Assembly: GCF_002531935.1 (NCBI RefSeq)
Contig: NZ_NWSV01000023.1
Location: forward strand, 1 to 64,000
Source of the DNA: Rhizobium chutanense
GTDB lineage: Bacteria; Pseudomonadota; Alphaproteobacteria; Rhizobiales; Rhizobiaceae
Length of the DNA: 64,000 bases
Direction: 5' to 3'
The notes beneath the pieces are model-generated. The model saw only the letters and a program-made list of their open reading frames with translations, did no database searches and was not told the origin of the DNA. Below, piece after piece: positions 17,443 through 27,200 of the stretch; positions within the stretch are counted from its first letter, which is position 1, and each line of letters opens with the position of its first letter. Position numbers and translations under genes: made by a program.

Positions 17443-17969
17443 CCAGCCCCTCCCAAGGAATCTAGTCGAAAACGCATTGCAGCCTCGCTCACGCGAAACC
17501 GCTTAGCAAGCCCGGCGACTGCTTCGTCGTCTTCGAGGTCAATCGATCGGCCATCCAGGATCGCCAGCAGAAGGTCCTGAGGCATGAGAAGTTCGGCGGC
17601 GAAAGTGTTCGCTTCAATTTCGATTGGGTCGGTGCCGGCGGCGGAGATAGCATCGCGTCGTAGCGATCCTCGGTCCACGTGCACCGCGTTTTCCAGCTCC
17701 GGTCCGTGAAGTTGGACATGGGCCAATTCATGGGCAAGGGTGAATCTTTGACGGTTTGGTGCGTGAAGCGTATTTATGCCAACGATCGGCAGGCCTTCGC
17801 GCACATAAACGAGGCCCGATAGTTCGCCGTCTAGCGGTGCGTATTCGACGCGGATGCCCAGGGCTTTGACGATCCGCTCCAGCGGCACAGGTACAGATTT
17901 GACTGAAAATTTGGTCAGCAATTGCCGCGCGGCTTGCGTCGCCTTTTCTTTTTCGGCGCTTCTGGTCAT
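17439..17969 (-). CDS. ImmA/IrrE family metallopeptidase
   Basis: The 176-residue protein has the zinc-protease motif HELAH (H80, E81, H84) followed by a glutamate-rich helix EIEANTFAAELLMP that supplies the third ligand, the ImmA/IrrE (DUF955) arrangement. ImmA-type proteases cleave a partner XRE repressor in response to a stress signal. The gene overlaps the upstream XRE gene by 4 bp and the downstream exonuclease gene by 4 bp, so a regulatory pair with the XRE protein is likely. Confidence 0.9.
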   Translation of the reverse strand: MTRSAEKEKATQAARQLLTKFSVKSVPVPLERIVKALGIRVEYAPLDGELSGLVYVREGLPIVGINTLHAPNRQRFTLAHELAHVQLHGPELENAVHVDRGSLRRDAISAAGTDPIEIEANTFAAELLMPQDLLLAILDGRSIDLEDDEAVAGLAKRFRVSEAAMRFRLDSLGGAG

Positions 17970-18319
17970 GGATTTCGCTTCCTTAGAACCTCTTCCGCAA
18001 ATGCAGAGGCTAAAAGGCTCTCTACGGACGACTGCTGTTGCGGGCTCAGTACGGTGCCACCAGTCACCTTTATTTCGGGAAGCGGCTCAGCCGGTGTCCA
18101 TGTTTCAGGTACTAACTCAAGAATGGAATTCAGCTTGAGCGCGTGTACGAGTGCAAAGAGCTGGTGCACCATAATCCGTTGTCTGCCGCTTTCGAGGTTA
18201 GCGAGCGACGCTCGCGATAGGCCAAGCTTCGTCGCGACCTCGGCCTGGGTCATGCCGAGTTCGTCGCGACGCTTGGCAACCGCCCGACCAAGACGGCGAT
18301 AAAGTTCCATGTCTGACAT
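17966..18319 (-). CDS. XRE-family transcriptional regulator (ImmR-like)
   Basis: From the ATG at 18319 (MSDMELYRRLGRAVAKRRDE) the protein has 117 residues; an in-frame start at 18379 would add 20 residues that cross the operator-like palindrome, so I prefer the shorter form. The helix-turn-helix is clear (MTQAEVATKLGLSRASLANLESGR, about residues 22-45). The C-terminal half is the likely target for the ImmA-type protease encoded next. It is transcribed away from the Bil-type operon and may control both directions. Confidence 0.85.
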   Translation of the reverse strand: MSDMELYRRLGRAVAKRRDELGMTQAEVATKLGLSRASLANLESGRQRIMVHQLFALVHALKLNSILELVPETWTPAEPLPEIKVTGGTVLSPQQQSSVESLLASAFAEEVLRKRNP

Positions 18320-18505
18320 TGCTGTAAACTGCAGCTTATCGGCCGTGTTTGTCAAGTTGACATCATTTGTGCTTACCACAAACGTTCACAAAATATTGGA
18401 TGGTGGTATTGACGAACTGCGGCGTTGCCCCCATCTTTAAGAGGTGCCGGATGGGGATGGTCTCCATCGCGAAGCAAGAGGCCACGAGCCTCGGGAGACT
18501 GCTCA
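18320..18505. promoter_or_regulatory. Divergent control region between the XRE and Bil-type operons
   Basis: TGTCAAGTTGACA (18350-18362) is a perfect dyad around a central G. It places a TTGACA -35 hexamer on each strand back to back. A second dyad, TTTGTG-N5-CACAAA, follows at 18366-18382. One bound regulator could therefore control both operons. The -10 hexamers are not clear. Confidence 0.55.
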
Positions 18506-19039
18506 ATGACGGATATTGTTGATGACAACCTGACCCAGAGTGCGTCGGCGCTGAAGGTCAAGGTTCCCGTGAAGACTGGTCACGGAGACGAGAAAGTAAT
18601 CGAACTCGACCTTGGTGATCGGGTAACTATTATTCTTGATCTCATTGCCTCCGAGCGTGGCTGTTCGGTTGAAGAACTGATTCTGATCCGCGAGGGCGAC
18701 GAAGAGCCGATCACCGAAGTCGTGGTGGTCAACTCCGACTATCCGCATAAGCGTCGGCACCACGTCCACCACGCTGGCGAGGTCGTCGTGACGGTCTACT
18801 ATCAGGCTCGCGAGGAGACGCGCGGCTTCAAGCGTTCCGCGACCGTCGAGGCCGTCCTCGCTTGGGCGATCAAGGTGTTCAATATCGACCCGAACATGGC
18901 GACTGAGTTCGAGTTGACGCGCCACGGGGAGAGACAGGAGTTGCCGGGCTCCGAGCACGTCGGCCATTTGGCCGGTCGCCATCGCGAGCTCGCTCTCGAT
19001 CTCGTTCGTGGCGATATCGCCAACGGGGCTTCCACATGA
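18506..19039 (+). CDS. bilA: Tandem ubiquitin-like protein of a Bil-type conjugation system (BilA-like)
   Basis: The 177-residue protein starts at the ATG at 18506 behind CGGGAGA. Two beta-grasp-like units are visible, about residues 17-88 (KVKVPVKTG...) and 92-168 (EVVVTVYYQAREE...), recalling the two-domain ISG15 shape of BilA. The second unit ends LDLVRGD, close to the LRG end of ubiquitin, with eight residues after Gly169; trimming by the JAMM peptidase encoded downstream would expose this glycine. In Bil systems the protein is attached to phage tail components. First gene of four with overlapping junctions. Identification rests on order and motifs. Confidence 0.85.
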   Translation: MTDIVDDNLTQSASALKVKVPVKTGHGDEKVIELDLGDRVTIILDLIASERGCSVEELILIREGDEEPITEVVVVNSDYPHKRRHHVHHAGEVVVTVYYQAREETRGFKRSATVEAVLAWAIKVFNIDPNMATEFELTRHGERQELPGSEHVGHLAGRHRELALDLVRGDIANGAST

Positions 19040-19512
19040 TCGCCGATCCGAGCGCCGCCCGCGTTGCGGCCGACCTGCAGGAAGTCGCCTTCCTCAGCGG
19101 TTGCGATGCAGGGCGCTGGCGCATTATCGTGTTTTCCTTTCCGAAACTTGACTTCGCCATCACGGCGACCGAGCCGGATGGCCGAACGAGCGAGTACGGT
19201 TTTCGCGCCGAACTCACCAACTACCCGGCGGTGGCTCCGCAGGTGCAGATCTGGGATCATGCTCGGAACTGCCCCTTGTCGCCCACCATGCGGCCAAAAG
19301 GCGGTCCTCGAGTGCAGAAAACCTTTCAGCACTGGGGTTCTGACACGGTGTACCGCCCCTGGGATCGCATGACTGGCCCGCACGGCGACAACGCCGGGAT
19401 GTTCCCGCACCTTGCTTGGCGACCCGATCGTCACCTCTCTTTCGTTTTCGAGGACCTCTATGGCATCCTTAATAGCAACGCTCGCGCGCAGCCTCTTCGG
19501 GCCACCGCCTGA
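19036..19512 (+). CDS. bilB: E2-like ubiquitin-conjugating protein (BilB-like)
   Basis: The 158-residue protein overlaps the preceding gene as ATGA. The stretch ELTNYPAVAPQVQIWD (about residues 59-74) resembles the ELTNYPAVAP/YPxxPP strand-loop of E2 folds. Cys79 (ARNCPLS) follows where the catalytic cysteine is expected and is the best candidate; the only other cysteine is at residue 23. In the Bil pathway this protein would carry the activated ubiquitin-like protein to its target. Its 3' end overlaps the JAMM gene. Confidence 0.8.
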   Translation: MIADPSAARVAADLQEVAFLSGCDAGRWRIIVFSFPKLDFAITATEPDGRTSEYGFRAELTNYPAVAPQVQIWDHARNCPLSPTMRPKGGPRVQKTFQHWGSDTVYRPWDRMTGPHGDNAGMFPHLAWRPDRHLSFVFEDLYGILNSNARAQPLRATA

Positions 19513-19981
19513 AATCCTGTGTGACCGCATAATTTGGACTGCCGGTGTCGCGGAACTCCACCGCCGGACCTACAGCCGGCGCGAAAGTGGCGCCTTCCTT
19601 CTGGGTGGGAGAGACAAACAGCGCCGGATCGAAGAGTTCGTCTTCTATGATGACATCGACCCGCATGCGCTGGATACCGGCATCGTTGAAATCAATGGAC
19701 GCCGGCTCGGAGCTCTCTGGACGCACTGCCGCGATACAGGTCGTGAAGTCGTTGCCGACGTCCACGTTCATCCGGTTGGCTTTGGCCAAAGCGCCTCGGA
19801 CAAAGCGAATCCCATTATGGCGGAGATCGGCCACATCGCGATCATCCTGCCGCACTTTGCCGGATGCGCCACAATGCCCGGAAGTATCGGCGTATACGAG
19901 TATCGTGGTGCTCGGCAATGGCGTGATCGCAGTAGCGAACGTCCGTCGCCGCTACACATCGGGTGGTGGCCGTGGCGTTAG
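19460..19981 (+). CDS. bilC: JAB/MPN metallopeptidase, deubiquitinase-like (BilC-like)
   Basis: From the ATG at 19460 (MASLIATLARSLFGPPPEIL) the protein has 173 residues; a start at 19412 is possible. The full JAMM zinc motif is present: E42 in RESGAFLLGG, then H102-V-H104-P and S111-A-S-D114. Such enzymes process the C-terminus of ubiquitin-like proteins or remove them from targets. It overlaps the E2 gene by 53 bp and the E1 gene by 19 bp. Confidence 0.85.
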   Translation: MASLIATLARSLFGPPPEILCDRIIWTAGVAELHRRTYSRRESGAFLLGGRDKQRRIEEFVFYDDIDPHALDTGIVEINGRRLGALWTHCRDTGREVVADVHVHPVGFGQSASDKANPIMAEIGHIAIILPHFAGCATMPGSIGVYEYRGARQWRDRSSERPSPLHIGWWPWR

Positions 19982-21345
19982 ACAGACAGATTGCACGACT
20001 CTCCAAAATTCTTGTTGATAGTGAAGGTATTACCTTCGATGAAGCACAGGCGCGCCTGCGCCGCCTAACGCTGGAAATCGTGGTCGGCGACGATGCTGTG
20101 ACACGAGCGGCCCACGCTGCGATACTAACGGCAGTATCGGTAGGCAGCCGCACCTTTGTCGGCGGTGTGCGTCTCGTCGGGGCGGTCGAGCAGCGGTTGA
20201 ATTCGACGCTGCCGCCCGGTGCGCAAACGCTTTCTGGTGCGGCCGAACTCGTCGGTGCGTCAACTTTCGCAGGACCGCCAGCGCAGAGAATCCGGATCGG
20301 CGCAACCCCTCAACCACCCGAGGAGGGCTTGATCTGGATGTGGTGGAGTGGCTGGCGTGCTGGGGTTGCTCCGAGATGCACTCCTTGCGACGATGGCCGG
20401 AATCCGCTTTCAGGGATTGCTGCAGGGGCGCTCGCTGTCGGTGCAGCTTTTGATGCAGTACGGGGTCGGGCCGTGGAGGGTTCCATGGAGGTCGACCTAT
20501 GGCCGACTGCGGCGGGCGAAGTGCCGCCGGTCTTCGCCGACGTGTTCCTGCCGGGCGCCATATGGTTGGTCGGCCTCGGCAATCTCGGTCAGGCCTTTCT
20601 CTGGGCACTGGCGGCTTTGCCCTACGCTGACCCATCTGACGTCGAGTTGGTTTTGCAGGATCGCGATAAGGTCAGTGAAGAAAACTGGGCGACTTCGGTG
20701 CTGGTCAGGTCCGAAGCCTACGGCGAGCTCAAGACCAAGGTTGCGGCCGCCTGGGCAGAGGCGAGGGGGTTCGATGTTCGTCGCGTTGATCGAAGGCTTC
20801 TAGCGGGAGACGTGCTGGAAGACGATGATCCGCGTATCGCGCTTTGCGGTGTCGACAAAATTGCATCGCGTAGGCTCATGGCACAAACCGGCTTTGAGTG
20901 CATTGTTGATGCGGGGCTCGGCCGGAAAGCATCCGACTTTAATCGCTATCGCGTAACGATCTTCGACGCTCAGCGATCGATCGCTAGACACTTTGAGGGG
21001 CAAGCGGATGCGACCGATGGGAATGTCATCCCCGACGAAAGCGCCTATCATCAACTTCAAAACGAGGTTGGCACTTGCGGAACGGCCGAGGTTGCTGGGG
21101 CAAGCGTGGCGGCACCGCATGTGAGTGCTATCACCGCGGCGGTGGCCGTCTCGCGCCTGATCGCGATCACTTCTGCCTGCGCTTGCAGAGTAACAGAGGT
21201 GCGGCGCCTATCGGAGCGAGGCCCCAAAGCTGGGCCTTACGCAACTATCCAGGTTCGCGCGGTCCGGCATGCCGGACGCCCCATCAATTTCGACACCACC
21301 ACGCGGTCGACCTGTGAATCCTTAATACACTCGATTAAATCCTGA
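19963..21345 (+). CDS. bilD: E1-like ThiF-fold activating enzyme (BilD-like)
   Basis: The start is GTG at 19963 (a GTG at 19972 is also possible), giving about 460 residues. An N-terminal region of some 190 residues precedes an E1/ThiF adenylation domain. That domain has GLGNLG at 204-209, an acidic LQDRD at 231-235, N241 and a later QNEVGTCG, whose Cys372 is a candidate thioester cysteine. E1 proteins adenylate the C-terminal glycine of the ubiquitin-like protein. It closes the four-gene operon; the order Ubl, E2, JAMM, E1 is that of BilABCD. Confidence 0.86.
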   Translation: MVAVALDRQIARLSKILVDSEGITFDEAQARLRRLTLEIVVGDDAVTRAAHAAILTAVSVGSRTFVGGVRLVGAVEQRLNSTLPPGAQTLSGAAELVGASTFAGPPAQRIRIGATPQPPEEGLIWMWWSGWRAGVAPRCTPCDDGRNPLSGIAAGALAVGAAFDAVRGRAVEGSMEVDLWPTAAGEVPPVFADVFLPGAIWLVGLGNLGQAFLWALAALPYADPSDVELVLQDRDKVSEENWATSVLVRSEAYGELKTKVAAAWAEARGFDVRRVDRRLLAGDVLEDDDPRIALCGVDKIASRRLMAQTGFECIVDAGLGRKASDFNRYRVTIFDAQRSIARHFEGQADATDGNVIPDESAYHQLQNEVGTCGTAEVAGASVAAPHVSAITAAVAVSRLIAITSACACRVTEVRRLSERGPKAGPYATIQVRAVRHAGRPINFDTTTRSTCESLIHSIKS

Positions 21346-21558
21346 CTGCGGGACGGGAGATCGTGACAGGTAACCAATTTCCAACTTCAGGCGTATCTGC
21401 CGAAATTGATCGCTACCTCACGTTACTGACGCCATCTTCCGTCGAAGCAACCGTTACAATTTCAATACTCGGCTTTTTTCTGTGTTTCAGGCCACGATAA
21501 ATCTCGCCTGGGCCGCCGACTTCGTGCAATCTGTAGTAGGAGAATCGGGGACCAGTAA
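21346..21558. other. Gap between the Bil-type operon and the AddB-like gene
   Basis: 213 bp with no gene. It separates two same-strand operons; a promoter for the nuclease-helicase pair may lie here, though no strong hexamers were identified. Confidence 0.4.
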
Positions 21559-24246
21559 ATGCAACTCATTTTTGGCTTAGCTGCGGATGGTCGAGTTTAC
21601 CCGGATGCGCATCATGCGGTCGGATCGCTAGATAAAGACGTTGTTGGTCCCCTTGGCCTGGTCCAGATGCTTGAAACCCAAATGGGGATGCTTGCTCCCA
21701 ACGTTCCGAAAGCCGTGCGTATTGCGACCTATCTAACCAAACTTCGCACGTGCCAAGGGAGCCGTTTCTGGGCTTCGTCGTTTTCGAAAGATCCCTGGTC
21801 CACGGCCGCCGTGATCCTTGGGTGGCGCGATACGCTGGTGGGCGGCGGCTGGCGCGGCACCGCGATCGGCAGCCCCCGCCTCGACGATTTAGCCGCGGTA
21901 GAGGCGGTAGAGCCGGCATTGCCGGCGGGCCTGGAAGACCGCGCCATCGCTTTGCTCGATGTCTTGACGAACCGCCCTGGCCTGAGAATCCGCCAAATCG
22001 GTCTGGCAGACCGGCGCGATCTCCTGCCGCCACTATGGGCCCGCATGTTTGCGGCTTTCGAGGCCATCGGGATCACGATCTTTGACTACGAGCAGCCCGA
22101 ACTGGCGACAGAGGGATCTGACCTGCGCATGGTGCAGAGGGTTCTGTCAGGCGAGCCCGTCCAACCATTTGTCGGCGACGGCACTTTCACAATGGTGGAA
22201 GCCGATACGGAACTCATGGCGGCTGAAACGGTCGCGAACTGGTTAGCTGCCGTGCCGTTGGAAGACCTTCACGGAACGGTCATTCTTGCTTCGGAGGGCG
22301 ATACCGCGCTCCTCGACCATGCCTTACGGGCAAGGGGCGTTCCAGCTCTCGGCCTCTCCGCGTCATCGCCTTGGCGCGGAGCGTTGCAGGTCCTTCCTTT
22401 GGCTTTTGCCGCTGCGTGGCAGCCCTTCGACCCACGCGTTCTCCTAAACCTCTTCCTCCTTCCGCGGCCTCCTGTTGCGGCCTGGGTAGCGCGTCGGCTC
22501 GCGCGCGCGCTCGGCGAAGAGCCTGGCGTCGGCGGCCGCGTCTGGCGGGAAGCATGGGCCCAAATCGAGGGTCGCCTGCTCGAAATCAATGCGCAATCCG
22601 ACGCGGATACAGCACGCCGGAAAACCGACACGACGCTCGCGGAATGGCGCGCATGGACGGAGGTCGGGCGCTTTGCGAGAAGCGAGGGGATCCCACTGTC
22701 GGAGGCCATGGCGATCTGCGGGAGAGTGGCCGCTTGGGCGATGCGTTCGGACGGTGGCGAGGGCAACCGCTTGCTGATGGCAGTTTCGAATGCTGCAGCC
22801 GCTGTGTCTGACGCCCTGGGCCGCTTGGAGCTTTCGGTCATTCCCGCCCTCCTTCTCGAGCGGGTTGTCTTGCAAGTCCTGTCGGAGGGCGTTCCCAATC
22901 CAGACCATTTCGCGGAAGCTGGCGCTGTTCGTGCCATCAAGGCGCCGGGAGCATTGTGGTCCTCGGCCCAGCGCGTCATCTGGTGGAACTTTGTCGGTCC
23001 TGGCGAGAAGATTGCCATCACACCGTGGGACAATGCCGAGCGTGAAGCGCTCACTGCCAATGGAGTGGAGATCGATGCTTCACCAGCGATTGTGCGTCGG
23101 ATCGAGGCCGCCCATAGCGGCGTTATCCGGCGTGCCCATGGAAACGTTATTCTCGTGCGTCCAGCGCTTGCGCGCGACGAGCAGACAACCCTTCATCCCA
23201 TGGCGCACCGTTTGCGGCCTCTGCTGAAAGAAGGCGGGGCGGCGATCACCTTCAAGGCGGAACGGCTGCTGCGTGAACCCGATGCCATGCTCGCCGGCAG
23301 GATACTTCCTCGCCAGCTTGTTGAACGGCAAATGCAGCCGCCGGCAAGGGTTCCGGTTTGGACGATACCGCCGGGAACGACACGCCTTGCCGACACCCGT
23401 CGCGAGAGCGCGACTTCGTTGACACGGATGTTGAACTGTCAATTGAGCTGGTACGCCCAGGATATTCTCAATCTTCGGCCGGGGCGTTTTGCGGAAATTC
23501 CAGGCACCGACCAGCTCTTCGGAAATCTCGCCCACGAGATCGCCCGTCGGCTGCTCCTTCCGGGCGCATCGCCGGCCGAAGCCAACATCAGGACGGAAGC
23601 AATCAGGCATTTCGAAAGCCTGCTTCCCGAGATCGCAGCTCCGCTCCTCCAGCCCGAACATGCCGGAGAACTCGCGGCCGCTCGCGAAATGGTGCCGCGT
23701 GCCTTGGAGGCGCTTGTTCGCCTGCTCCATGCTCAAGGTCTGGAGATCGTCGGTTCGGAACTCGATCGGGAAGGTATCCAGGGGCGGCTGCTCCTGCAGG
23801 GCAGGCTTGATCTCCTTGTTCGCCGTGGCGACCAGATCTCGGTTCTCGACCTCAAGTGGACCCGATCCGAACGGCGATACAGGGAGGAGATCGCGTTGGG
23901 GCGCGCCATTCAGTTGGCCGTCTATCGCGGGCTTTCGGCCGGCGACGGGACAGGTGCCCCTGGCGGCTATTTCCTGCTCCGCCAGCGGCGCATTGTGGCC
24001 GGCCCGGGCTCTATTCTGACCGACAGTCCGATCGAAGCGGATATCGATGACCTCGCCACACTTGGTCATGTCACAAATGATTGGCGTCTCTGGCACGACC
24101 TTGCCACTGCCGGGACGCTAATTGCTGCCGGTTTCTCTGACACCGGCGATCTGCGCCCCGCCGGCCTTGCCATTGAAGCAGGAAAGGAACCTTGCCGGTT
24201 CTGCAATTTGCGCGGCCTCTGTCGCGTCTACCAGGAGCTTGTTTGA
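21559..24246 (+). CDS. AddB-like PD-(D/E)XK nuclease with iron-sulfur-type cysteines
   Basis: The 895-residue protein resembles the AddB/RexB partner of UvrD-type helicase-nucleases. The C-terminal third has a RecB-like nuclease core: QISVLDLKW near residue 765 holds the catalytic D and K, followed by the QLAVYRG-type helix. Cys626 (LNCQLSW) and a C-terminal CRFC-x5-C set (about residues 878-887) match the four cysteines of the AddB iron-sulfur staple. Its stop overlaps the start of the helicase gene (TGATG). The N-terminal half has no clear P-loop. Confidence 0.78.
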   Translation: MQLIFGLAADGRVYPDAHHAVGSLDKDVVGPLGLVQMLETQMGMLAPNVPKAVRIATYLTKLRTCQGSRFWASSFSKDPWSTAAVILGWRDTLVGGGWRGTAIGSPRLDDLAAVEAVEPALPAGLEDRAIALLDVLTNRPGLRIRQIGLADRRDLLPPLWARMFAAFEAIGITIFDYEQPELATEGSDLRMVQRVLSGEPVQPFVGDGTFTMVEADTELMAAETVANWLAAVPLEDLHGTVILASEGDTALLDHALRARGVPALGLSASSPWRGALQVLPLAFAAAWQPFDPRVLLNLFLLPRPPVAAWVARRLARALGEEPGVGGRVWREAWAQIEGRLLEINAQSDADTARRKTDTTLAEWRAWTEVGRFARSEGIPLSEAMAICGRVAAWAMRSDGGEGNRLLMAVSNAAAAVSDALGRLELSVIPALLLERVVLQVLSEGVPNPDHFAEAGAVRAIKAPGALWSSAQRVIWWNFVGPGEKIAITPWDNAEREALTANGVEIDASPAIVRRIEAAHSGVIRRAHGNVILVRPALARDEQTTLHPMAHRLRPLLKEGGAAITFKAERLLREPDAMLAGRILPRQLVERQMQPPARVPVWTIPPGTTRLADTRRESATSLTRMLNCQLSWYAQDILNLRPGRFAEIPGTDQLFGNLAHEIARRLLLPGASPAEANIRTEAIRHFESLLPEIAAPLLQPEHAGELAAAREMVPRALEALVRLLHAQGLEIVGSELDREGIQGRLLLQGRLDLLVRRGDQISVLDLKWTRSERRYREEIALGRAIQLAVYRGLSAGDGTGAPGGYFLLRQRRIVAGPGSILTDSPIEADIDDLATLGHVTNDWRLWHDLATAGTLIAAGFSDTGDLRPAGLAIEAGKEPCRFCNLRGLCRVYQELV

Positions 24247-27200
24247 TGCCGCGACTGACGACCATTACCGCTGCCGCCGGTGCCGGAAAGACGACAAGGA
24301 TCGTAAACGACATCGCTGATGAGGTCCTGGCTCGCACGCCAGAACAGATACTTGCGACGACCTTTACAATCAAGGCGGCAGACGAACTCGTCGAGCGCGC
24401 CCGCGCCAAATTGTTCGAACAGGGCAAGGCGGATGCGGCCGCCCAATTGCTGGGCGCACGTTTTGGCACCGTCAATGCGGTCTGCAGCCAAATCGTCAAC
24501 GAGTTCGCGATCGACCTTGGCCGCTCGCCGTCGACCAATGTCATCGGCGAATCCAACATGTCGCTGGTGTTCAGCGTGGCCGCAGATGCGGCAATTGCCG
24601 CGCGTGCGGAGATCCTGAACGAGCTTTCCGACCACTTCGGCTACAACGATCCTCGTGCCCCTGGCACCGGAGAGCCGCCGGATTGGCGCCGGACGGTCCG
24701 CACCATCGCGACCCTTGCCCGGGCAAACGGAATTGAGACCGAACAGTTGGCTTTTTCGGCGCAGCGATCGGCTGAGTCCTTTCTGGCATGCTTCCCGTCT
24801 CCGGCAGCAGAGGGTGCGGACCTGGATGCAGCATTGGCGAGTGCCTTGAAGGATGCCGTCGAAATGCGCCCCGCGGCAGTGAGCAACACTGGAGCGGATT
24901 CGGTCGAGACGATTAGAGCGGCGCATGAACGCATTTTGCGCGGCGAAACGCTGAGCTGGCCGACTTGGGCGCGTCTGACCAAGGTGAAATGCGCTCCCAC
25001 CAAAGACGGGCAACCTTATAATCAGGCGCTCGCCCGTCTGATCGCGGCGGCGGGACGGCACAGCGAACATCCGCGGCTCCGATCCGAATGCGAGCAGTTT
25101 ATCACCGAGACGTTTGATTGCGCAGCCGAAGCTTTGACCGCCTACCGGGATTGGAAGGCCGAGCGTGGACTGCTGGACTTCACCGATCAGGAAGCCCTTG
25201 CGCTGGATATCCTGAAAACACCCGACTTGGCTGCACGGCTCAAGGAACGTGTCAGCCGCGTTTTCGTCGACGAGTTCCAGGACTCGAGCCCCCTCCAGCT
25301 TGCCGTTTTCACGCTTCTCGGGGAGTTGGTCGAAGAGAGCACCTGGGTCGGTGATCCGAAGCAGGCGATCTACGGTTTTCGAGGTGCCGACACCGAGCTG
25401 ACTCAGGCTGCGTTTCTCGGCGCCGGTGGCGCGCCCGAGGACAATCCAGTCTTGTCCAAGTCATGGCGAAGCCGGAAGAGCTTGGTCGGACTGTTCAACG
25501 CTATGTTCACGCCCGTCTTCGAACGGATGGGACTGCCGGCGGCGCAGCATGCGTTTTCGGATGCGGCGCGATCCGACGATGGCTTCGAGAAGTCCTCAGC
25601 CGGATGGTGGTGGCTGATCGGCAAGATCGAAGAGCAGGCACAAGCCCTTGCGGAAGGCATTCGGCAAAGCTTGACGGAGGCCGATAAGTGGCTTGTCGAG
25701 GATGACAAGCACGATCACAGGCCGATCATGCCGGGCGACATTGCCATTCTCTGCCGTTCCAACACAGATGTCGGGCGCTTTGCTGCCGCCCTTAGCCGTG
25801 CCGGTCTTCCAGTCGCAGTCGAACGCTCAGGGCTCACGCGCACGCCGCATGTCGAATTCGTGCTCGCCGCATGTCGCCGCGTGGCTGACGCGACGGATCG
25901 CCTGGCCCTCGCCGAGCTCGCCCGTTTCTTTGCCGATGATGCCGGGTCCGACGCATGGCTGCGGGCAGCTAGCTCTGATGATGCCGACCCAGCGCTACGG
26001 GTCGAAGTGCCGATATCGGACGCGCTAGATAGGCTCGCGGAACAATTGTTGAATTTCACGCCGGCCGAACTGGTCGACGCCGTACTCGCTATGCCAGCGC
26101 TGCTGAGCCATATCGAGAGCTGGGGCGATACCGCGATGCGCTTCGACGACCTCGAGGCATTGCGAGGTTTCTCGCGTGCCTATGAGGGGGAGTGCGCGGC
26201 ATCCGGTTCGCCGGCGACCCTGCAGGGATTTCTGCTTGCGCTCGACGGCGCCGAACCGAAACGGCCTCCGAGCCTTGCCAATGACGCGATCCAGGTCATG
26301 ACCTATCACGGATCGAAGGGCCTTGAATGGCCAATGACGATCCTGACCGGTCTTTCGTGGGAATCGAAAGCTAGGCTGTTCGAGCCGGTTGCTGAGACGA
26401 CCGGCGAACTTGATTGGCGCAACCCCCTTTCAGAGCGATGGATCCGCTTCTGGCCATGGCCCTATGGTCAAAGCGGAAAAGGCAGCACGATCGACGTGGA
26501 GGTCGCGACCTCGGAGATAGGCCGGCGTGCGTTACAACGTGCTGTCGAGGAAGACACAAGACTTCTTTATGTCGGTGCCACACGAGCCCGTGATTATCTG
26601 ATTTTTGCTCCACCGGGGAAGGGAAATCTCAACTGGCTGGGCCTGCTCAATGCGTCTGAGGCGGCGACCCATATCGTTCCCCCGCAGAGCGACGATAACC
26701 AACTCGGAGTTGGTTGTCAGAATTTCACGGTCGATATGCGGGCTCTCTCGGCCAGTGGCGAGGCGACGGAGCGTGCCGCCTTACAAACCTTCGTTCGCGC
26801 GCGTGTGACCGAGCCCGCAGCCCGGCTGCCCCTTTTCCTGAGACCAAGCGACGCGGATGGCGGAAACTGGAGGGTCGTCGAAAAGGTTGATCTCGGTGGA
26901 AGGCTCCCGATCGACGGGATCGCCGATATCGCGGCGCTGGGCGAAGCGCTTCATTCTATCATCGGCTATGATGATCCAGACCGCGACAGAGACCAGCGGC
27001 TTGCCGACGCGACCTCTATCCTGACGCGTTGGAACGTCACTGGCTTTAAAGCAGATGATGCGCTCATCGCCAGTGACAGGCTGGCTACCTGGCGCCGTGG
27101 CCGATGGCCAGCGAGCAGTGGCATTGCTGAAGTGCCCGTCACGGCACCCGCAGCCGATCAGCTTCTCAAGGGCCGCGTCGATATGCTGGTCGAAACCGGG

